Below, piece by piece: positions 17,961 to 27,978 of a stretch of 64,000 nucleotides of DNA. Both the position numbers and the translations under genes were made by a program. Under the pieces are notes generated by a model, which ran no database searches, was not told where the DNA came from, and was given only the letters and a program-made list of their open reading frames with translations. Position 1 is the first letter of the stretch; every line of letters begins with the position of its first letter. Origin of the DNA: Stenotrophomonas sp. ZAC14D1_NAIMI4_1 (lineage in GTDB: Bacteria; Pseudomonadota; Gammaproteobacteria; Xanthomonadales; Xanthomonadaceae); assembly GCF_003086775.1 (NCBI RefSeq), contig NZ_CP026001.1, positions 3,064,407 to 3,128,406 on the forward strand, written 5' to 3'.

Positions 17961-18665
17961 TCAACCGCGGGCGGCCCACCACACACGCAGCAGCGTGCGT
18001 ACCGGGGTCGCTTCAATCGGTTTGCCGGCCGCCTGTGCGGCCACGCGGGCGCGGGCCAGGCTGGCCCAGACGCGGCGCGCGCGCGGACCGGGTACGCGGG
18101 TGCCCCAGCCCTTCAGCAGAGCCTGTGCCCACCGCTGCGCGGCGGTACTGGCGTCCTGGTCCAGCAGGCTGCGCGGCACACCAGCCACGCCGGCATCCTG
18201 CAGGCGCTGGGCCAGGGTCTGCAGCTGCACGGCACGGCCGGCGCCCTTGCGCGGCGTGTCGTTGAACAGCACGACTTCCACGGCGGCAACCGCTTCGGCG
18301 TAGTTGGCCAGCGCGCGCTCGGCGCTGGCGGCATCGAGGGCAACCGTGCGCGCCTCGACCAGGTCCGGCAGCGTCCCGGCCAGCTGCGCCCACGGCGCAC
18401 GCACCGGCTCCAGCAGGCGGCCCAGCGGATGGCGCGAACGCTGCCCCGCCCAGCTGCGCAGCTCCTCGCCCCACCACGCCAGCTTGGCGTCGGCCGGCAG
18501 CGGGTCGCCGCTGGTGTTGAGCATGTCGTCGAACTCCTGCAGCAGCGCAAACCACGCCACTGCGAGCTCGCGTTGCGATTCGGCCACGAACGGGGCGGCC
18601 ACCGACCATTCCGGCCAACGGCTGCGCCACTTGTCGAGGAAACTGTCCAGCGCGGTACTGCTCAC
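17961..18665 (-). CDS. Squalene/phytoene synthase-like protein
   Basis: A 234-aa protein with the family pattern DAKLAWWGEELRSWA followed by HPLGRLLEPV, and an FNDTPRKG region later on. The Asp-rich DXXXD substrate motifs of true prenyl synthases are not evident, so it may be a non-catalytic relative like the NDUFAF6 group of assembly factors. The start is taken as the GTG at 18665; the frame is open further upstream but overlaps gph. It is the last gene of the apparent operon MTA/SAH deaminase-ubiG-gph, 11 bp after gph. Confidence 0.7.
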   Translation of the reverse strand: MSSTALDSFLDKWRSRWPEWSVAAPFVAESQRELAVAWFALLQEFDDMLNTSGDPLPADAKLAWWGEELRSWAGQRSRHPLGRLLEPVRAPWAQLAGTLPDLVEARTVALDAASAERALANYAEAVAAVEVVLFNDTPRKGAGRAVQLQTLAQRLQDAGVAGVPRSLLDQDASTAAQRWAQALLKGWGTRVPGPRARRVWASLARARVAAQAAGKPIEATPVRTLLRVWWAARG

Positions 18666-18676
18666 TACGTCATTCC

Positions 18677-19372
18677 TTACGGCTGGGCCGGGGCTGCCGG
18701 CCGGGTCGGCCAGAGACTGGCCAGTTGCAGAAGTTCGGCGTTCTCCACCAGCACGTCGGCCTGCCAGGCCAGCGGATCGTCGCTGTGCAGGCGGTAGCCC
18801 CACAGCGCCGCCACCGAGGGCATGGCCGCCGCGCGTGCGGCGATGATGTCGCGCTCGTCGTCGCCCACGTACACGCAGTCTTCGGCGGCGATGCCGATCG
18901 CCTGCGCGGCATGCAGCAGCGGCAGCGGATGCGGCTTGCGCTCGGCCAGGCTGTCACCGCCCACCAGCACCGCGCAGCGCTGCTGCCAGCCCTGTTGCGG
19001 CAGGATCAGGCGCGCCAGGTATTCCGGCTTGTTGGTGACGATGCCCCACACGGTACCTGCGGCGTCCAGCGCGGCGAGCATGCCGGCCACGCCGTCGAAC
19101 AGCACCGCGTGCTGGCCGATCAGCGCTTCATAGCGCTGCAGGAATTCGGGAATCAGGGCATCGCGGTCGGCCGCGTCCAGATCCGGGAAGGCGGCGGTCA
19201 ACATCGCACGCGAGCCCTTGGAGACCACCGGGCGCAGCTGCGCCGGGTCGATCGGCGCACGCCCGCGCTCGGCCAGCATCGCATCGCAGGTGGCGACGAA
19301 ATCCGGCGCACTGTCCAGCAGCGTGCCGTCCAGGTCGAACAGCACCGCCCGCGGGAAGCTGGCCGTGGTCAT
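18677..19372 (-). CDS. gph: Phosphoglycolate phosphatase (HAD family)
   Basis: Hydrolyses 2-phosphoglycolate formed during repair of oxidised DNA ends. The 231-aa HAD enzyme has motif [11 protein letters not shown] (nucleophile Asp), a motif II Thr in IVTNKPE, the Lys of ERKPHPLPL, and the acidic VGDDERD motif. The ATG at 19372 overlaps the ubiG stop (ATGA). In many gammaproteobacteria gph sits beside ubiG, which supports the name. Confidence 0.92.
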   Translation of the reverse strand: MTTASFPRAVLFDLDGTLLDSAPDFVATCDAMLAERGRAPIDPAQLRPVVSKGSRAMLTAAFPDLDAADRDALIPEFLQRYEALIGQHAVLFDGVAGMLAALDAAGTVWGIVTNKPEYLARLILPQQGWQQRCAVLVGGDSLAERKPHPLPLLHAAQAIGIAAEDCVYVGDDERDIIAARAAAMPSVAALWGYRLHSDDPLAWQADVLVENAELLQLASLWPTRPAAPAQP

Positions 19373-20085
19373 GCAGGCTTGACCGCGTAGGCCAGGTAGT
19401 TGATGTCGGTGCGGCTGCTCAGGCGGGCATGGTTGCGCCACGGCTCATAGGCCATGCCGCTCACATCCACCAGCTGCACATCGGCCTCGCGCAGCCAGCG
19501 TGCCAGCTCGGCCGGCTTGATGAATTCCTGGTAGTGGTGGGTGCCCTTGGGCAGCAGCCGTGCCACGTACTCGGCGCCGACGATCGCCACTGCGAACGCG
19601 GCAGCGGTGCGGTTGATGGTCGACAGGAACAGGTGGCCACCGGGCTTCAGCAGCCGCTTGCAGGCTTCGATGATCGCGCCCGGATCGGGCACGTGCTCGA
19701 GCATTTCCATGCAGGTGACCACGTCGAAGCTGCCCGGCTGTTCGGCGGCCAGGTCCTCGGCGGCCTGCACCCGGTAATCGACCTTGGCGCCGCTTTCCAG
19801 CGCATGCAGGCGCGCCACCTTGACCAGCTCCGGGGCGAGGTCAATCGCGGTGACGTCGGCGCCGGCCTGGGCCAGCGCTTCGCTCAACAGGCCGCCACCG
19901 CAGCCGATGTCGAGCACGCGCGCACCGCGCAACTGCACGCGGTCAGCCACGTACTTCAGGCGTACGGGGTTCAGCGCATGCAGCGGCTTCTGCGGGCCGT
20001 CAGCGTCCCACCAGCGGTTGGCCAGCGCGGCGAACTTGTCCAGCTCTGCCTGATCGAAATTGGAGGAAGCGTGGGGGGCAGTCAT
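19369..20085 (-). CDS. ubiG: Ubiquinone biosynthesis O-methyltransferase
   Basis: SAM-dependent methyltransferase performing both O-methylations of ubiquinone synthesis at the membrane. The 238-aa protein begins with [19 protein letters not shown], has the SAM motif [15 protein letters not shown], the acidic [11 protein letters not shown], and the [11 protein letters not shown] motif. The frame is open further upstream, but the ATG at 20085 matches the family N-terminus. It is 25 bp downstream of the MTA/SAH deaminase; SAH, the inhibitory by-product of this methylation, is a substrate of that enzyme. Confidence 0.96.
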   Translation of the reverse strand: MTAPHASSNFDQAELDKFAALANRWWDADGPQKPLHALNPVRLKYVADRVQLRGARVLDIGCGGGLLSEALAQAGADVTAIDLAPELVKVARLHALESGAKVDYRVQAAEDLAAEQPGSFDVVTCMEMLEHVPDPGAIIEACKRLLKPGGHLFLSTINRTAAAFAVAIVGAEYVARLLPKGTHHYQEFIKPAELARWLREADVQLVDVSGMAYEPWRNHARLSSRTDINYLAYAVKPA

Positions 20086-20110
20086 GAGAAAGTCCTTGCA
20101 GCGCCGGGGT

Positions 20111-21454
20111 TCAGGCGCGGATATGACGGATGCGCTCGCGCCACTGGCGCGCGTTGGCGATGATGCCCGGCAGGTCCATGCCGACCAGCTCGCGCTGCAC
20201 CAGCTTGGGCTTGCCGGCAATCCAGACATCGCTGACCTGCTGGCGGCCGGTGGCGTACACCAGCTGCGACAGCACGTTGTGCAGCGGCTGGGTTTCCAGC
20301 GCGGACAGGTCGACGCAGACCAGGTCGGCCTGCTTGCCGACTTCGATCGAGCCGATGCGTTCACCGAAGCCCAGCGCGCGGGCACCGCCCAGGGTGGAGG
20401 CGCGCAGCGTGGTGGCCGCGTCCAGCGCCGTCGCATCGTCGGCCACGGCCTTGGCCAGGATCGCCGCCGTGCGGTTCTCGCTGAACATGTCCAGGTCGTT
20501 GTTGCTGGCGCAGCCGTCGGTGCCGATGGCCAGGTTCACGCCGGCGCGCTGCAGGGCGCAGGCCGGGCAGAAACCGGAGGCGAGCTTCAGGTTCGATTCC
20601 GGGCAATGCACCACGCTGACGCCACGCTCGGCGCAGAGGTGGATTTCGGCGTCGGTCAGCTGGGTCATGTGCACCGCGATCAGGCGGTCGTTGACCAGGC
20701 CGAGGCGATCCAGCCGCGCCAGCGGGCGCTGGCCGTGCAGCTTGATCGAATCGTTGATCTCCTGCGCGGTCTCGTGGGTGTGCAGGTGCACCTGCATGTC
20801 GAGCTGGTCGGACAGCATCCGCACCCGCTCGAAATTGGCATCGTTGACCGTGTACGGCGCATGCGGCGCGAACGCGGTGCCGATCAACGGATCGGTGCGC
20901 CACTGGTCGTGCAGTTCACCGGCCTTGGCGAAGTACTCGTCGTCGGTCTTGGCCCAGGCGGTGGGGAAATCGATGATGACCGCGCCGACCAGCGCGCGGA
21001 AACCGTGCTTCTTGTAGACCGCGGCCTGCACGTCGCCGAAGAAGTAGTTCTCGTTGGCGCAGGTTGTGCCGCCGCGCAGCATCTCGGCGATGGCCAGGGT
21101 GGTGCCGTCGGCGACGAATTCAGGGCCGATCACCGCCGCTTCCACCGGCCAGATGTGCTGCTGCAGCCAGGTCATCAGCGGCAGATCGTCGGCGACGCCG
21201 CGCAGCAGGGTCATCGGGTTGTGCGTGTGCGCATTGACCAGGCCGGGCATCAGCGCCGCGTCGGGGCGGCTGACCACCTGGGTGGCGCGGAAACGCGCGC
21301 GGGCCTCGGCTCGCGGCAGGATGGCGACGATTTCGCTGCCACGCACGGCGACGGCATGATCTTCCAGCACCACCGCATGCGGCTCGATCGGAACGACATA
21401 ACCGGCTTCGATGAGCAGGTCGCAGGCTTCGGGGAGGTGCGGGCTATCGCTCAT
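20111..21454 (-). CDS. mtaD: 5-methylthioadenosine/S-adenosylhomocysteine deaminase (TRZ/ATZ family)
   Basis: A 447-aa metal-dependent amidohydrolase. The motifs [16 protein letters not shown] (HxH), [22 protein letters not shown] and [13 protein letters not shown] match deaminases that act on methylthioadenosine and SAH. Family members include chlorohydrolases and guanine deaminase, so the substrate is inferred from the close match to the MtaD pattern and the ubiG neighbour. It starts the four-gene minus-strand operon. Confidence 0.87.
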   Translation of the reverse strand: MSDSPHLPEACDLLIEAGYVVPIEPHAVVLEDHAVAVRGSEIVAILPRAEARARFRATQVVSRPDAALMPGLVNAHTHNPMTLLRGVADDLPLMTWLQQHIWPVEAAVIGPEFVADGTTLAIAEMLRGGTTCANENYFFGDVQAAVYKKHGFRALVGAVIIDFPTAWAKTDDEYFAKAGELHDQWRTDPLIGTAFAPHAPYTVNDANFERVRMLSDQLDMQVHLHTHETAQEINDSIKLHGQRPLARLDRLGLVNDRLIAVHMTQLTDAEIHLCAERGVSVVHCPESNLKLASGFCPACALQRAGVNLAIGTDGCASNNDLDMFSENRTAAILAKAVADDATALDAATTLRASTLGGARALGFGERIGSIEVGKQADLVCVDLSALETQPLHNVLSQLVYATGRQQVSDVWIAGKPKLVQRELVGMDLPGIIANARQWRERIRHIRA

Positions 21455-21496
21455 GCGGGCTCACTTGGCTATTGGAGAAGGGCCTGGCGGGAGGCG

Positions 21497-21640
21497 GTAG
21501 CGCCGGGCCATGCCCGGCGGCTGTCCGTTGCGGCGCCATGGGCGCCGGCAACAGGTTCCGGGCGGTGCCCGGAAAGCCGAGCATGGCTCGGCTCTACAGG
21601 TAATCCGGCGCCGGGGTTGCCGGCCAGCGGCCGGCACTAC
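21497..21640. repeat. Cluster of three GTAG-type REPs
   Basis: Three palindromes with different stems: a CGCCGGGCC stem at 21497-21519, an AGCCGAGC stem at 21575-21597, and a GCCGGCC stem at 21616-21640. They fill the gap between efp and the deaminase gene. Confidence 0.8.
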
Positions 21641-21660
21641 CGTAATCCGGCTGCGCCGGA

Positions 21661-22227
21661 TTACTTGACGCGCGCGGAGTATTCGCCCGAGCGGGTATCA
21701 ACCTTGACGATTTCATCCTGGTTGACGAACAGCGGCACGCGGACCACGGCGCCGGTTTCCAGGGTGGCCGGCTTGCCGCCGCCGCCCGAGGTGTCGCCAC
21801 GGACGCCCGGATCGGTCTCGGTGATCTTCAGCTCGACGAAGTTCGGCGGCTGCACGAAGATCGGCGAACCGTTGAACAGGGTGACGATGCAGGACTCTTC
21901 GCCCTTCAGCCACTTCTCGGCGCCGCCCATGCCGGCCTTGTCGGCCTGCACCTGCTCGAAGGTTTCCGGGTCCATGAAGTGCCAGTACTCGCCGTCGCTG
22001 TACATGTAATCCATGTTGGTATCGACAACGTCGGCCACTTCCACGTCATCGGTGGCCTTCATGGTCATTTCCACGGTGCGGCCCGAGCGGATGAAGCGAT
22101 AGCGCACGCGGGTGAAAGCCTGGCCCTTGCCCGGCTTGATGAACTCGGTCTCGGAGATGACGGCCGGTTCATTGTTGACCAGGATCTTCATCCCGTTCTT
22201 GACATCGTTCATGCCCGCAGTGGCCAT
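21661..22227 (-). CDS. efp: Elongation factor P
   Basis: Relieves ribosome stalling at polyproline. The 188-aa protein has three beta domains and the loop IKPGKGQAF, with Lys34 at the position that is beta-lysylated in E. coli. The ATG at 22227 gives [13 protein letters not shown], the usual start. The adjacent divergent gene is epmB, the aminomutase that makes the (R)-beta-lysine donor, which supports modification of Lys34; epmA is not in the window. Confidence 0.97.
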   Translation of the reverse strand: MATAGMNDVKNGMKILVNNEPAVISETEFIKPGKGQAFTRVRYRFIRSGRTVEMTMKATDDVEVADVVDTNMDYMYSDGEYWHFMDPETFEQVQADKAGMGGAEKWLKGEESCIVTLFNGSPIFVQPPNFVELKITETDPGVRGDTSGGGGKPATLETGAVVRVPLFVNQDEIVKVDTRSGEYSARVK

Positions 22228-22323
22228 GCTCAAGCTCCTCAAATGGCGAAACCGCCGCGCGTGCGGCGAGCCGGTAGAATGGAAAACCCACCGGAACCCC
22301 GGTGGGCAACTGTTTATGCCCCC

Positions 22324-23364
22324 ATGATAACCGCAGGCCCCCTCTCCATGCAGCTTTCCGCCTTCCCCCGGCCCCAGTCGCCAGGCGCACCCGCGCGCTG
22401 GCAGCAGCTCTGGCGCCAGGCGCTGCGCGACCCGCACGCCCTGCTGGCCCGGCTGCAGCTGGACCCGGCGGCGCTGGGGGTCTCGGAGGCGGCCATGGCC
22501 CAGTTCGCCCTGCGCGTGCCGGAAGGCTTCGTGGCGCGCATGCGCCCCGGCGATGCCACCGACCCGCTGCTGCGCCAGGTGCTGCCGATCGACGAGGAAA
22601 TGCGTCCGGCGCCCGGGTTCAGCTTCGACGCGGTGGGCGATGGCGCGGCGAAGAAGGCCACCGGGGTCATCCAGAAGTACCGCGGCCGGGCCCTGCTGGT
22701 GGCCACCGGCAGCTGCGCGATCAACTGCCGCTACTGCTTCCGCCGCCATTTCGACTACGGCGCGGAAAACGCCGCCAAGGGTGGCTGGCAGGAGGCCGTG
22801 GCGGCCATTGCGGCCGATCCGGACATCGACGAGGTGATCCTGTCCGGCGGCGATCCGCTGTCGCTGGCCACGCACAAGCTGGCCGAGCTGACCGATGCCC
22901 TGCGCCAGATACCGCACATCCGCCGCCTGCGCATCCACACCCGCCTGCCGATCGTGCTGCCCGAGCGCGTGGACGAGGAGCTGCTGGCCTGGCTGGGCAG
23001 CCTGCCGTGGCCGCTCGCCATCGTGGTGCATGCCAACCATGCCAACGAATTCGATGCCAGCGTGGATGCCGCGATGGCACGCCTGCGCGGCCTTGGCGCA
23101 CAGCTGCTGAACCAGGCCGTGCTGCTGCGCGGGGTCAACGACAGCGTGCAGGCGCTGCAGGACCTGAGCGAGCGCAGCTTCGCCGCGGGCGTGCTGCCGT
23201 ATTACCTGCACCAGCTGGACAAGGTCGAGGGCGTGGCCCACTTCGAAGTGGACGACGCCCGGGCCAAGGCCCTGATCGCCGGCCTGACCGCACGCCTGTC
23301 CGGCTACCTGATCCCCAAGCTGGTGCGCGAGCTGCCCGGCGACCCCAGCAAGCGCCCGGTGTAA
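22324..23364 (+). CDS. epmB: EF-P beta-lysylation protein EpmB (lysine 2,3-aminomutase-like)
   Basis: Radical-SAM enzyme that converts lysine to (R)-beta-lysine for attachment to EF-P. The 346-aa protein has the cluster motif [15 protein letters not shown] (CxxxCxxC) and the PLP-site region [14 protein letters not shown]. An ATG at 22348 would give 338 aa, close to E. coli EpmB (342 aa); both are possible. It is transcribed away from efp across a 96-bp gap that contains a short GC-rich hairpin (CCCACCGG/CCGGTGGG near 22287-22306). Confidence 0.94.
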   Translation: MITAGPLSMQLSAFPRPQSPGAPARWQQLWRQALRDPHALLARLQLDPAALGVSEAAMAQFALRVPEGFVARMRPGDATDPLLRQVLPIDEEMRPAPGFSFDAVGDGAAKKATGVIQKYRGRALLVATGSCAINCRYCFRRHFDYGAENAAKGGWQEAVAAIAADPDIDEVILSGGDPLSLATHKLAELTDALRQIPHIRRLRIHTRLPIVLPERVDEELLAWLGSLPWPLAIVVHANHANEFDASVDAAMARLRGLGAQLLNQAVLLRGVNDSVQALQDLSERSFAAGVLPYYLHQLDKVEGVAHFEVDDARAKALIAGLTARLSGYLIPKLVRELPGDPSKRPV

Positions 23365-23383
23365 CCCGGAACGCGCAGGGCCG

Positions 23384-23619
23384 GTAGATCCACGCCATGC
23401 GTGGATGGGCTTCCAGGCCGAAGCAGCCACGCATGGCGTGGCTCTACTGCTCGCAGCCGCGCAGGGCCGGTAGATCCACGCCATGCGTGGATGGGTTTCC
23501 AGGCCGAAGCAGCCACGCATGGCGTGGCTCTACTGCTCGCAGCCGCGCAGGGCCGGTAGATCCACGCCATGCGTGGATGGGCGTCCAGGCCGAAGCAGCC
23601 ACGCATGGCGTGGCTCTAC
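23384..23619. repeat. Three tandem 86-bp units, each a facing pair of GTAG REPs
   Basis: GTAGATCCACGCCATGCGTG begins at 23384, 23470 and 23556, an exact 86-bp period. In every unit it is followed by an inverted partner ending CTCTAC (23447, 23533, 23619). Units differ by only a few bases in the spacer. This is a BIME-like array between the ends of epmB and the GGDEF/EAL gene, recently expanded by slippage or recombination. Confidence 0.92.
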
Positions 23620-23620
23620 T

Positions 23621-25747
23621 TCAGACGCCGGAGTCGATCATCCGCACCACTTCGGTGGCGGTGACCGGGTGGCTCAACCAGTAGCCCTGCCCCAGGTCGC
23701 AGCCGCGCTGGGCCAGCAGTTCGAACTGCGCTTCCTGCTCGATGCCCTCGGCCACCACGGTGATGCCCAGTGCATGGGCCATGGCGATGATTGCCGTGGT
23801 CAGCGCCAGGTCGTCCGGGTCGCGCTGCATGTCGGCCACGAAGCTCTTGTCGATCTTCACGCCGTCCACCGGCACCTGGCGCAGGTGGCTGAGGCCGGAG
23901 AAGCCGGTGCCGAAGTCATCCAGCCAGACCTTCACGCCGGTGCGGTGCAGCTTGTCCAGCAGCTGCGCGGCCAGCATCTCGTCGCCGATCACCGCGGTTT
24001 CGGTCAGTTCCAGGTGCAGGCGCGAGGACGGCAGCCCCGATTCGTGCAGGCATTGCGCCACCAGTGCAGGCAGTTCGCCGCCGCGCAGCTGGCGCGGCGA
24101 CACGTTCACGGACACGAACAGTTCGTCGCCGGCTGCGCCACGCGGCCACTGCGAGGCCTCCATGCAGGCCGCACGCAGCACCTTCGGGCCGATCACCTCG
24201 ATCAGGCCACTCTGCTCGGCCACTTCGATGAACACCGACGGCGGGATCGTGCCCAGGGTCGGGTGCTGCCAGCGCAGCAGCACTTCCACGCCCACCAGGC
24301 GGCGGTCGCGCATGCGGAAGATCGGCTGGTAGGCCAGGCGCAGCTCGCCGCGCTCCCAGGCACCGCGCAGCTCCTGCTCCATGTGCACGCGACGCTCGAC
24401 CGCGTGGTCCATCGCCCGGCTGTAGTAGCGGTAGCAGTTCTTGCCGGCCATCTTCGCCTGGTACATGGCGATGTCGCCGTTCTTCAGCAGCGTGGTGGCA
24501 TCGGCGGCATCGTCCGGGTACAGCGTCACGCCGATCGAGGTGCCCAGGAACAGCTCCCTGCCCTGCACCACCAGCGGCTTGCCCAGCTCGCGCACCAGCA
24601 CTTCGGCCAGCAGCCGGGCATTGGCAGCCACGTCGCCATCGCCGACCAGGATGACGAACTCGTCGCCACCGAAACGCGCCAGCAGCGCGTCGTCGCCGCC
24701 TGCCTCGGCCACGGCATGGCCGATGCGCTGGGCGAACTGCAGCAGCGCCTCGTCGCCCGCCTCGTGGCCCAGCGTGTCGTTGACCCGCTTGAAATCATCG
24801 ATGTCGGCAAACAGCAGGCCCAGCCGGTGCTTGGATGCCCGCGCGGCCATCAGCCGGTGGTCCAGCGCCTCACGGAACGCGAGGCGGTTGGTCAGCCCGG
24901 TCAGCGCATCGGTGTAGGCCATGTGCCGCACTTCGCGGTCGTGGCGGGCAATCGCATCGCGCATGCGGGCAAACCCGCGCACCAGCTCGCCGACCTCGTC
25001 GTCACGGGTGTTTTCCCGCAGCGGAGCCTGGTAGTCACCGGCCTCGATGCGGCGCGCGGCGGCGGCCAGGTCCCGGATCGGCGCCACCAGGGTGCGCTGC
25101 ACATACAGGATGACAACCACCCCGATCACCACCAGCAGGCCCAGCATCAGCAGCAGCCAGCCCAGGTGGCGGCTGCCGACCTGCTGCAGGCGCTCGCCGA
25201 GGGTGGCGTTGGCGGCCAGCTCGCGCTCCCGCACTTCATCCAGCGCCATGCCCACGCGGACGCCGCCGATGCGCTGCTTGCCGACCATGATCGGCATGGT
25301 GTTGTCGAGCACGGTGGCCGACTGCTGTACCACCAGGCCCTGCGCGGCGGTCGCCGCCGCGGCCAGCGGGTCGGTCATCGGCTTGCCGAAGCCGGGCACG
25401 CCGACCGAGCCGTCATGCACCAGCCGGCCCTTGCCGTCGAACACCAGCACGTAGCGCACCACCTGCTGCCGCGAGGTCGAGCGCACCAGCACGCCCACCT
25501 GGCCCAGGTCGTTGTAATAGAGCGGGTTGGCCAGCGAATCGGACAGCTCGCGCGCCAACGCCTCGCCGCGGCTGCGCACGCTGCGGTCAAACAGTTCATG
25601 GATGACGCCGCCGCTGAGGCTCTTCACCTCGCTCTGCATCGTCGCCTGGCGGCCCAGCAACACCGCCAGGATCGCCACCACCACCAGCATCGCCCCGCCC
25701 ATCGCGAGCAGGAAACGGGCCTGCATCCCCGAGCCGAGCCACTTCAT
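23621..25747 (-). CDS. Membrane-bound GGDEF/EAL cyclic-di-GMP protein
   Basis: A 708-aa signalling protein. Two membrane segments (about 12-32 and 195-215) bracket a periplasmic sensor region, then a HAMP-like linker (220-275), a GGDEF domain (intact FGGDEF at 359-364; cyclase fold likely active) and an EAL domain from about 455 to the end (EVLLRW in place of the EAL signature, plus NVSPRQL, ELTETAV, DDFGTGFSGL and a KIDKSFV motif). The EVL variant is common in active phosphodiesterases. The start at 25747 (MKWLGSGMQ) avoids a long basic upstream extension. Likely controls biofilm or motility; the input signal is unknown. Confidence 0.9.
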   Translation of the reverse strand: MKWLGSGMQARFLLAMGGAMLVVVAILAVLLGRQATMQSEVKSLSGGVIHELFDRSVRSRGEALARELSDSLANPLYYNDLGQVGVLVRSTSRQQVVRYVLVFDGKGRLVHDGSVGVPGFGKPMTDPLAAAATAAQGLVVQQSATVLDNTMPIMVGKQRIGGVRVGMALDEVRERELAANATLGERLQQVGSRHLGWLLLMLGLLVVIGVVVILYVQRTLVAPIRDLAAAARRIEAGDYQAPLRENTRDDEVGELVRGFARMRDAIARHDREVRHMAYTDALTGLTNRLAFREALDHRLMAARASKHRLGLLFADIDDFKRVNDTLGHEAGDEALLQFAQRIGHAVAEAGGDDALLARFGGDEFVILVGDGDVAANARLLAEVLVRELGKPLVVQGRELFLGTSIGVTLYPDDAADATTLLKNGDIAMYQAKMAGKNCYRYYSRAMDHAVERRVHMEQELRGAWERGELRLAYQPIFRMRDRRLVGVEVLLRWQHPTLGTIPPSVFIEVAEQSGLIEVIGPKVLRAACMEASQWPRGAAGDELFVSVNVSPRQLRGGELPALVAQCLHESGLPSSRLHLELTETAVIGDEMLAAQLLDKLHRTGVKVWLDDFGTGFSGLSHLRQVPVDGVKIDKSFVADMQRDPDDLALTTAIIAMAHALGITVVAEGIEQEAQFELLAQRGCDLGQGYWLSHPVTATEVVRMIDSGV

Positions 25748-26032
25748 GCCACTTCCATCCGTACGTGTCCCGACTGCACTGCCCATTCCAATCCATTCCA
25801 CCGCGCATGCACGGCCACCGGACGCTGCAGCAGAGCCCGGCCCTTCATTGTTTCTGTGACCTTGTCGATCCGATACCACGCCCGAAGCATCTCCGCCGCG
25901 GCCGTGGCCGCGCGGACAGGCCGCCATGGAACCAGGCTCAGCAATCCCCACTGCGTTGCCTTGCATGAAGCCGACACAAGCATCATCCCCCCAGGGTATC
26001 CAGACAGACTACCCGAAAAAATGAGAACGTCG

Positions 26033-26803
26033 TCAGCCTTCCTTGCCGTGGTTCCCGGCCAGCCGCGCCATGCGCTGGGCATCGGCGAGGATGCCGCGCA
26101 GCAGGCGCACTTCCTGTTCGCTCGGCTCGCTGCGCAGGAACAGGCGGCGCAGCTTGCGCATGGCCGATTCGGGCGCACGGCCCTTGTGGAAATCGATCTC
26201 GTCCAGGGTGTCGCCAAGCTGGGCGAAGAAGCTCTCCATCTGCTCATGGCTGGCCACCGGTTCACGGGAACCGGCCTCGGCCTCCGCCGCCGGCTGCGCG
26301 CCCAGCAGCTGCATGCGCGTTTCATAGGCCAGCACCTGCACGGCGGCCGCCAGGTTGAGCGAGCTGAACGCCGGGTCGGACGGGATATGCACCGCCGCAT
26401 GGCACAGCTGCAGCTCTTCGTTGGTAAGGCCGGTGCGTTCACGGCCGAACACCAGGGCCACTTCGGCGCCCTCGCCGGCCTTGGCCACGGCCCGGGCGGC
26501 GGCGTCGGACGGCAGGTATTCCTCCAGCTGGACGCGGCGCGCACGCGCGGTGCAGCCCAGCACCAGGGTGCAGTCGGCGACGGCTTCGGCCAGGGTGGCC
26601 ACCACCGGGGCGTCGCCGAGCACGTCTTCGGCACCGGCCGAGCGGCGGAAGGCCTCCTCGTCCAGCGGCTTCTCGGGGGCGACCAGGACCATGCGGGCCA
26701 GGCCCATGGTCTTCAGGGCGCGGGCGGCAGCACCCATGTTGCCGGGGTGCTGGGTCCCGACCAGGACGAATCGGAGGCGGGTGGCGGCGGAAAACTGGGA
26801 CAT
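26033..26803 (-). CDS. trmJ: tRNA (cytidine/uridine-2'-O)-methyltransferase TrmJ
   Basis: SPOUT-class enzyme that 2'-O-methylates position 32 of tRNAs. The 256-aa protein begins RFVLVGTQHPGNMGAAARAL, with the SAM-knot motifs ALVFGRERTGLTNEEL and IPSDPAFSSLNLAAAV. The start at 26803 gives MSQFSAATRLRF. It is divergent from suhB with a 120-bp gap, the trmJ-suhB arrangement also found in E. coli. The 285 bp after its stop, up to the GGDEF/EAL gene, hold no gene or clear terminator that I can see. Confidence 0.94.
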   Translation of the reverse strand: MSQFSAATRLRFVLVGTQHPGNMGAAARALKTMGLARMVLVAPEKPLDEEAFRRSAGAEDVLGDAPVVATLAEAVADCTLVLGCTARARRVQLEEYLPSDAAARAVAKAGEGAEVALVFGRERTGLTNEELQLCHAAVHIPSDPAFSSLNLAAAVQVLAYETRMQLLGAQPAAEAEAGSREPVASHEQMESFFAQLGDTLDEIDFHKGRAPESAMRKLRRLFLRSEPSEQEVRLLRGILADAQRMARLAGNHGKEG

Positions 26804-26923
26804 GAACAGGGAAATGTCGAGCTGGACGAAGACCAATGGTAAACTGTGCGGCCGGCCACTGCGCCGGACCCGCTCTTTTCCCCCGCCAGTCCTACCTCTT
26901 CTGCCTTTCCGGGAGCCCACGCC

Positions 26924-27751
26924 ATGCAGAAACCCGCCGTCACCGTCATGGTCAAGGCCGCCCGCCTCGCCGGCAACGTCCTGTTGCGCAACATCAACAA
27001 GCTCGAGGCGCTCAATGTGGTGCAGAAGGGCCGGATGGATTACGCCAGCGAAGTCGATGCCGACGCTGAAAAGGTGATCGTCAAGGAACTCAAGCGCGCC
27101 TACCCCGAGTACGGCGTGTTCGGCGAAGAAGGCGGCGTGCAGGGTGGCCACCGCAACATGTGGGTCATCGACCCGCTGGACGGCACCAGCAACTACCTGC
27201 GCGGCGTGCCGCACTACTGCGTGTCGATCGCCCTGGTCGAGAACGGCGAGCCGACCGACGCGGTCATCTTCGATCCGCTGCGCAATGAACTGTTCACCGC
27301 CAGCCGTGGCGCCGGTGCCGTGCTCAACGACCGCCGCATCCGCGTGGCCGACCGCAAGGATCTGGGCGGCACCATGATCCACACCGGCTTCGCCCCGCGT
27401 GAGCGCGCCCGTGCCAGCGCCCAGCTGAAGGCCGTCGACGCCCTGCTGGTGCAGGCCGAGGACATCCGCCGCAGCGGTTCGGCCGCCCTGGACCTGGCCT
27501 ACGTGGCCTGTGGCCGCGCCGACGCCTACTTCGAAGCCGGCGTGAAGGCCTGGGACATCGCCGCTGGCGTGCTGCTGGTCCGCGAAGCCGGCGGCAAGGT
27601 CTGCGACTTCAAGGGCGCGACCCTGGCCCGCATGGACAACCGTGGCCCGGACACCCAGCAGGTCGTCGCCGGCAACCTGAAGGTGGCCGAGTCGCTGCAG
27701 AAGGTGCTGGTCAACACCGGCTACGCGGCCGAGTTCGACGCGAAGTTCTAA
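26924..27751 (+). CDS. suhB: Inositol-1-monophosphatase
   Basis: A 275-aa magnesium-dependent phosphatase of the IMPase family. It shows FGEEGG, the metal motif [12 protein letters not shown] and the C-terminal [17 protein letters not shown]. In E. coli SuhB also binds RNA polymerase as part of the rRNA antitermination complex; the same could hold here but is not shown. The ATG at 26924 gives [14 protein letters not shown], the family start. A terminator follows at 27776. Confidence 0.95.
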   Translation: MQKPAVTVMVKAARLAGNVLLRNINKLEALNVVQKGRMDYASEVDADAEKVIVKELKRAYPEYGVFGEEGGVQGGHRNMWVIDPLDGTSNYLRGVPHYCVSIALVENGEPTDAVIFDPLRNELFTASRGAGAVLNDRRIRVADRKDLGGTMIHTGFAPRERARASAQLKAVDALLVQAEDIRRSGSAALDLAYVACGRADAYFEAGVKAWDIAAGVLLVREAGGKVCDFKGATLARMDNRGPDTQQVVAGNLKVAESLQKVLVNTGYAAEFDAKF

Positions 27752-27775
27752 GCGTCCAGGCAGCGCGGCTCACTG

Positions 27776-27801
27776 AAACGGCACCTGCGAGGGTGCCGTT
27801 T
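27776..27801 (+). terminator. Terminator after suhB
   Basis: AAACGGCACC / GGTGCCGTTT inverted repeat, 6-nt loop, followed by a T-rich stretch; 25 bp after the suhB stop. Confidence 0.8.
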
Positions 27802-27822
27802 CTGTTTGTGCCGCGCCCCCTT

Positions 27823-27890
27823 GTAGAGTCGAGCCATGCTCGACTTACGCGCGCAGCGCGAAAGGCAGCCGAGCGCGGGCTCGGCTCTAC
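27823..27890. repeat. Pair of facing GTAG REPs
   Basis: GTAGAGTCGAGCCATGCTCG and, inverted, a GAGCCGAGC stem ending CTCTAC, between the terminators of suhB and htpX. Confidence 0.8.
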
Positions 27891-27928
27891 AAACCCATGC
27901 GACAACCGCTGCCGCGTTGGAGAAACAA

Positions 27929-27953
27929 AACGCCCGGCACAAGGCCGGGCGTT
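27929..27953 (-). terminator. Terminator after htpX
   Basis: AACGCCCGGC / GCCGGGCGTT inverted repeat with T-rich tail on the minus strand, 26 bp after the htpX stop. Confidence 0.8.
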
Positions 27954-27978
27954 CGTGTTTCCAGGTTCAGCCCGACGC

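Noticed and set aside
23384..23619. Possible CRISPR array
   Set aside because: The 86-bp units are near-identical along their whole length, including the would-be spacers, and consist of palindromic REPs; no cas genes are present.
25748..26032. Possible small RNA or promoter in the gap before the GGDEF/EAL gene
   Set aside because: No terminator, stem or good promoter pair could be identified.
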